Of a stretch of DNA of 64,000 nucleotides, positions 61,211-64,000 are shown piece by piece. The stretch is taken from assembly GCA_963849635.1 (NCBI GenBank), contig CAWKIA010000018.1:620001-684000 (forward strand). The letters are read 5' to 3'. Position 1 is the first letter of the stretch. The number at the start of each line of letters is the position of its first letter. The position numbers were made by a program, and so were the translations under genes. This stretch comes from CAVRUD01 sp963849635 (lineage in GTDB: Bacteria; Chloroflexota; Chloroflexia; Thermomicrobiales; UBA6265). Below the pieces are notes generated by a model. It did not search any database, was not told where the DNA came from, and saw only the letters and a program-made list of their open reading frames with translations.

Positions 61211-63092
61211 ATGCGGCAGGAACGGAGTTTGCTCAAGGTTGGGGTCGGCGGTCAGGCTCGGCCCGACTTTCAGACCTCGACATCGGCGGAACTCCATCCT
61301 TCCGGCCAACCAGGCATACCTACTTCCCACACCACCAGAGCCTTTGACAATCAAGATCTCCGTTCCCGGATCCGGGTGGCCGTCCAGCGCTACGGTCCAC
61401 CGATCCCGCTGGCGGCCGTTCTCGGGCTCTATATCCTGGCGGCGTTCATCATCCCCACGACCGCCAACGTCTCGATTAGCGATGACTGGACCTACGTCCG
61501 CAGCGTCGAAATCCTGCACGACACCGGAGAGCTCAAGGTGCTGCCGGTGGCAGCCGCCGCGGTCGTCTTTCAGACGCTGTGGGCCGGCCTGTTTGCCGAA
61601 GTCTTCGGGATGAGCCTGGGCGTTGTGCGGTTGGCCACCGTCGTCCTGACGTTTGCCAGCGGCATTGCGATGTATGGGCTCTGCCGTGAGGTCGGGATCA
61701 ATCAGCGCCGAAGCGCGCTGGGTGCGGGCGTCTACCTCTTCAATCCGCTCGCCTTTGTCATCGGGTACTCGTTCATGAGCGATCCGTACTTCACGGCCCT
61801 GCTCACGATCAGCACCTACTACCTGGTCAAGGGACTCAGGCCGGACAATCCAAGTTCCGGGTACACGGTCCTGGCATCGGTCGTCATCTCCTGCGCGTTC
61901 CTGGTCCGCGTACACGGCCTTCTGATCTTGGTGGGAGCGGGGATCTACCTGCTTGTCACTGGCCGTTTGAAAGTCAACCGGGCCAGCGCGGTCCTGCTCC
62001 TCCAGCTTGGCCTACTGCCAGTTCTCACCACCTTCTGGTACTACTTCATTTTTGCGCGCGGCCTTCCCAGTCAACAGGACCTCTTCTGGGGTCAGGCCCA
62101 AGACGCCTGGTTCGATGAGGCCTGGCTGCTCGTGCAGCGCCTCTCATTTATCGAATTGATGTATGGCGGTCTGTTCGTGGTTCCGATCGCGGCCGGCGCC
62201 CTGGCTGGAATCCGCGGCTCGATCAGGTTCCGCTGGCCGTGGGCATGGGCGCTTGTCGGGGCGTGGGGCGGCATCCTGATCCTTGGGCTACGCTACTTCG
62301 GCGACGACGACACGCGGCTGCTCGATCCCAGCCGGCACGTGATGCCGTATATCCCCCACTTCCTCGGGCGGGCCGGCCTGGGCGCGGGAGACCTGCGTTA
62401 CGCCCGTCCAGATGTCGCCGGCGACTGGTTCTGGAACGGCGTCACGGCGGTCTGCGCGATCTCGTCGATCGTTCTGGCCATCGTGCTAGCCCGTCGCGTC
62501 AAGCCTGGTTCGCCGCGCAACGGCGGCCCCGCCGGCCTCCTCCTGATACTGGGTGTGGTCCAGGCAGGTGGAGTCGTGCCGCAGTCGCTCCTGTTTCGCA
62601 ACTGGGTCATCTCGCTTGACCGATACCTGCTTCCTCTGCTCCCGTTCGCGATCGTGCTGGCGTTGTGGGCGCTTAAGGACGCTCGCTTTAATGAGCCGGT
62701 CGCTTGGACAGTGCTTGCCATCCTGGCGGCAGTTTCGATTACCAGCACCCGAGACGCCTTGTATGTTCCAGCGGAACGTCTGGAACATGGCGAGGTTTGC
62801 AAATGAAGATCTCGGCATCCCCAATACCCGCCTGGACGCCGGGTATGCGTGGGATTCCTATCATCTCTGGGAATATGGCTACGAGAACGAAATCCCTATT
62901 CAGACTCCAAATCCGTATGGAACCTGGTGGACCGACACCTATGCGCCAGCTACTGACTCGTCCTACGTGGTGGCCGGCGCCCCGGTGGATGGATACACCA
63001 TCCTCTACCAGTTGGACTACTCGCAATGGTTGCAGGCCGATGACACGACGCTCTTCCTGATGCGCCGGAACGACGTGCCCGGTCCTCCGTAG
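61211..63092 (+). CDS. Polytopic GT39/ArnT-like glycosyltransferase, frameshifted
   Basis: A membrane protein of about 627 residues with roughly ten to twelve hydrophobic helices. The first periplasmic loop holds NVSISDDWTYVRSVEIL with the paired acidic residues used by lipid-linked sugar transferases. The frame stops at 62806, but one base removed near 62761-62766 continues into MFQRNVWNMARFANEDLGIP, DAGYAWDSYHLWEYG and an end at 63092, which is homologous-looking extracytoplasmic sequence. ATG 61211 is the first ATG; AGAGG lies 12 bases upstream and the first 50 residues are polar and may be untranslated. Confidence 0.8.
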
Positions 63093-63155
63093 AGATCTCC
63101 CCACCGTAAGCAATTCGTATGTGACCAGAGCAGGGACTCCGGAAGCAGATCCCGC

Positions 63156-64000
63156 TCAATCATCGAGCAGGGCCAGAACATCGGCGAACGCCTCGATTCC
63201 GGCCAGGGTGTTCGGCTCCAACCAGACCTGGACATGGGAAATTCCGGCCACCGCGTGATTGCGTAGGGACTCCGCTAGCTCCTCGGGACTCCCGGCAATC
63301 GGAGGCGCCGACATGGTGGACGGTGCATGTGGTCCCACTTTAATGTTCACCGCCGCCGTCCGCTCCAGCGTTCGCGGATCACGTCCCGCCGCAATGCAGG
63401 CGGCATCCACCCTCGCCAAGAGCGGGCGCAATTGCTCCAACTCGTTGTTTGTCTCGCTGAACCAGACGTTCCACTGATCGGCGTAGCGTGCCGTCAGGTC
63501 GAGCATCCGGGGGCCAGTCGTGCCGAACATGATGGGAGGACCACTCGGGCGAGGGCCGCGGGGTTGGAGGACAGCGGAGCGTGCCTGGGAATACGTTCCA
63601 TCGAAGTCGACGCGGCCGTCGCGAAGAAGACCCGTAATGATCTGAATCGACTCCGCAAAGCGATCGACCCTGTGGTCAAAGGGGTACCCGAACATCCGGT
63701 ACTCCGGCTCGTTCCAACCTGCCCCCAGACCAAGGATAAGCCGCCCGCCGCTGATCTCTTCGACCGTGTCGGCCATCTTTGCCAGCATTGCCGGGTTTCT
63801 GAACCCTGTGCAGAGAACGAGAGTCCCGATCTCCGCCCGCTCCGTCACGGCCGCCAGCGCCGCGATCAGCGACCAGCACTCCCACGGACCCCGCGTTTCC
63901 AACTCATTCTGGTGGATGAAGTGGTCCGTCACCCAGATCGAATCGAATCCAACCGCTTCGGCCGCCCGCGCCATAGCCAGCAGATCGGGCCAGCGCGCCG
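63156..64000 (-). CDS. LLM-class F420-dependent oxidoreductase, 5' end outside window
   Basis: A luciferase-like TIM-barrel oxidoreductase. The frame is open to the window edge (WPDLLAMARAAEAVGFDSIW), so the start lies beyond base 64000; about 281 residues are visible. Motifs are WVTDHFIHQNE, GTLVLCTGFRNPAMLAKMADT, ISGGRLILGLGAGWNEPEY and MFGTTGPRMLDLTARYADQW. It is a second member of the family present at 13399, with only moderate similarity. The substrate is unknown. Confidence 0.9.
   Translation of the reverse strand, partial: ARWPDLLAMARAAEAVGFDSIWVTDHFIHQNELETRGPWECWSLIAALAAVTERAEIGTLVLCTGFRNPAMLAKMADTVEEISGGRLILGLGAGWNEPEYRMFGYPFDHRVDRFAESIQIITGLLRDGRVDFDGTYSQARSAVLQPRGPRPSGPPIMFGTTGPRMLDLTARYADQWNVWFSETNNELEQLRPLLARVDAACIAAGRDPRTLERTAAVNIKVGPHAPSTMSAPPIAGSPEELAESLRNHAVAGISHVQVWLEPNTLAGIEAFADVLALLDD

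Noticed and set aside
1..64000. CRISPR arrays, prophage or insertion sequences
   Set aside because: No regularly spaced repeats, transposase, integrase or phage structural motifs were seen; the repeats present are short intergenic palindromes.

Overview
The window is high-GC chromosomal DNA carrying mostly core metabolism. Frequent GTG and TTG starts, a HemQ-type heme operon with fused hemCD, two F420/luciferase-like oxidoreductases, a MurC-MurB fusion and a Tat-targeted sugar-binding protein all fit a Chloroflexota bacterium, perhaps of the Thermomicrobia/Sphaerobacter branch. That placement is inferred from gene content, not from a marker phylogeny.

Layout. 1-4.6 kb: heme operon on the minus strand (hemCD-hemB-hemQ-hemE), preceded by four helically phased AAATCT repeats over its promoter. 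4.7-6 kb: a tRNA-Sec and a secreted Cys-rich protein. 6.1-12.1 kb: methyltransferase, acyltransferase, Nudix hydrolase, and an amidinohydrolase plus ABC-ATPase pair with an Arg-rich leader peptide. 12.2-16.8 kb: larC, an LLM oxidoreductase, murJ and a zinc-ribbon membrane protein. 17-19 kb: dnaJ under a CIRCE operator, and tRNA-Gln. 19-23.6 kb: glmU, prs, a CBS/CorC protein and birA. 23.8-29.7 kb: beta-oxidation genes (acyl-CoA dehydrogenase, thiolase, enoyl-CoA hydratase, etfBA) plus a gamma carbonic anhydrase. 29.7-36.5 kb: a LacI-regulated sugar ABC operon with an isomerase and an oxidoreductase. 36.7-42.7 kb: an unrecognised cluster of an atypical protein kinase with a helical C-terminal region, divergent from a two-TM coiled-coil protein and a one-TM protein with an OmpA/MotB-like end. 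42.7-45 kb: flavin reductase, glycosyltransferase, thioredoxin. 45.3-57 kb: nrdR and a reduced dcw cell-wall/division cluster (mraZ-rsmH-murF-mraY-murD-murCB-ddl-ftsZ) with MraZ-type operator repeats. 57.2-58.1 kb: a protein with a histone-H1-like tail behind a promoter that carries an SOS-type LexA box. 58.2-64 kb: a biotin carboxylase/BCCP, a methyltransferase, a GT39-like membrane protein and a partial LLM oxidoreductase.

At least fifteen single-base frame changes break conserved genes, including essential ones (prs, murB, ddl, rsmH). Thirteen need one base removed from the given sequence and two need one added. The pattern looks like residual indel error from sequencing or assembly, not biology, so broken genes are annotated here across the shift. 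Several intergenic palindrome families are also present, two or three copies of which share AGGGGC ends.
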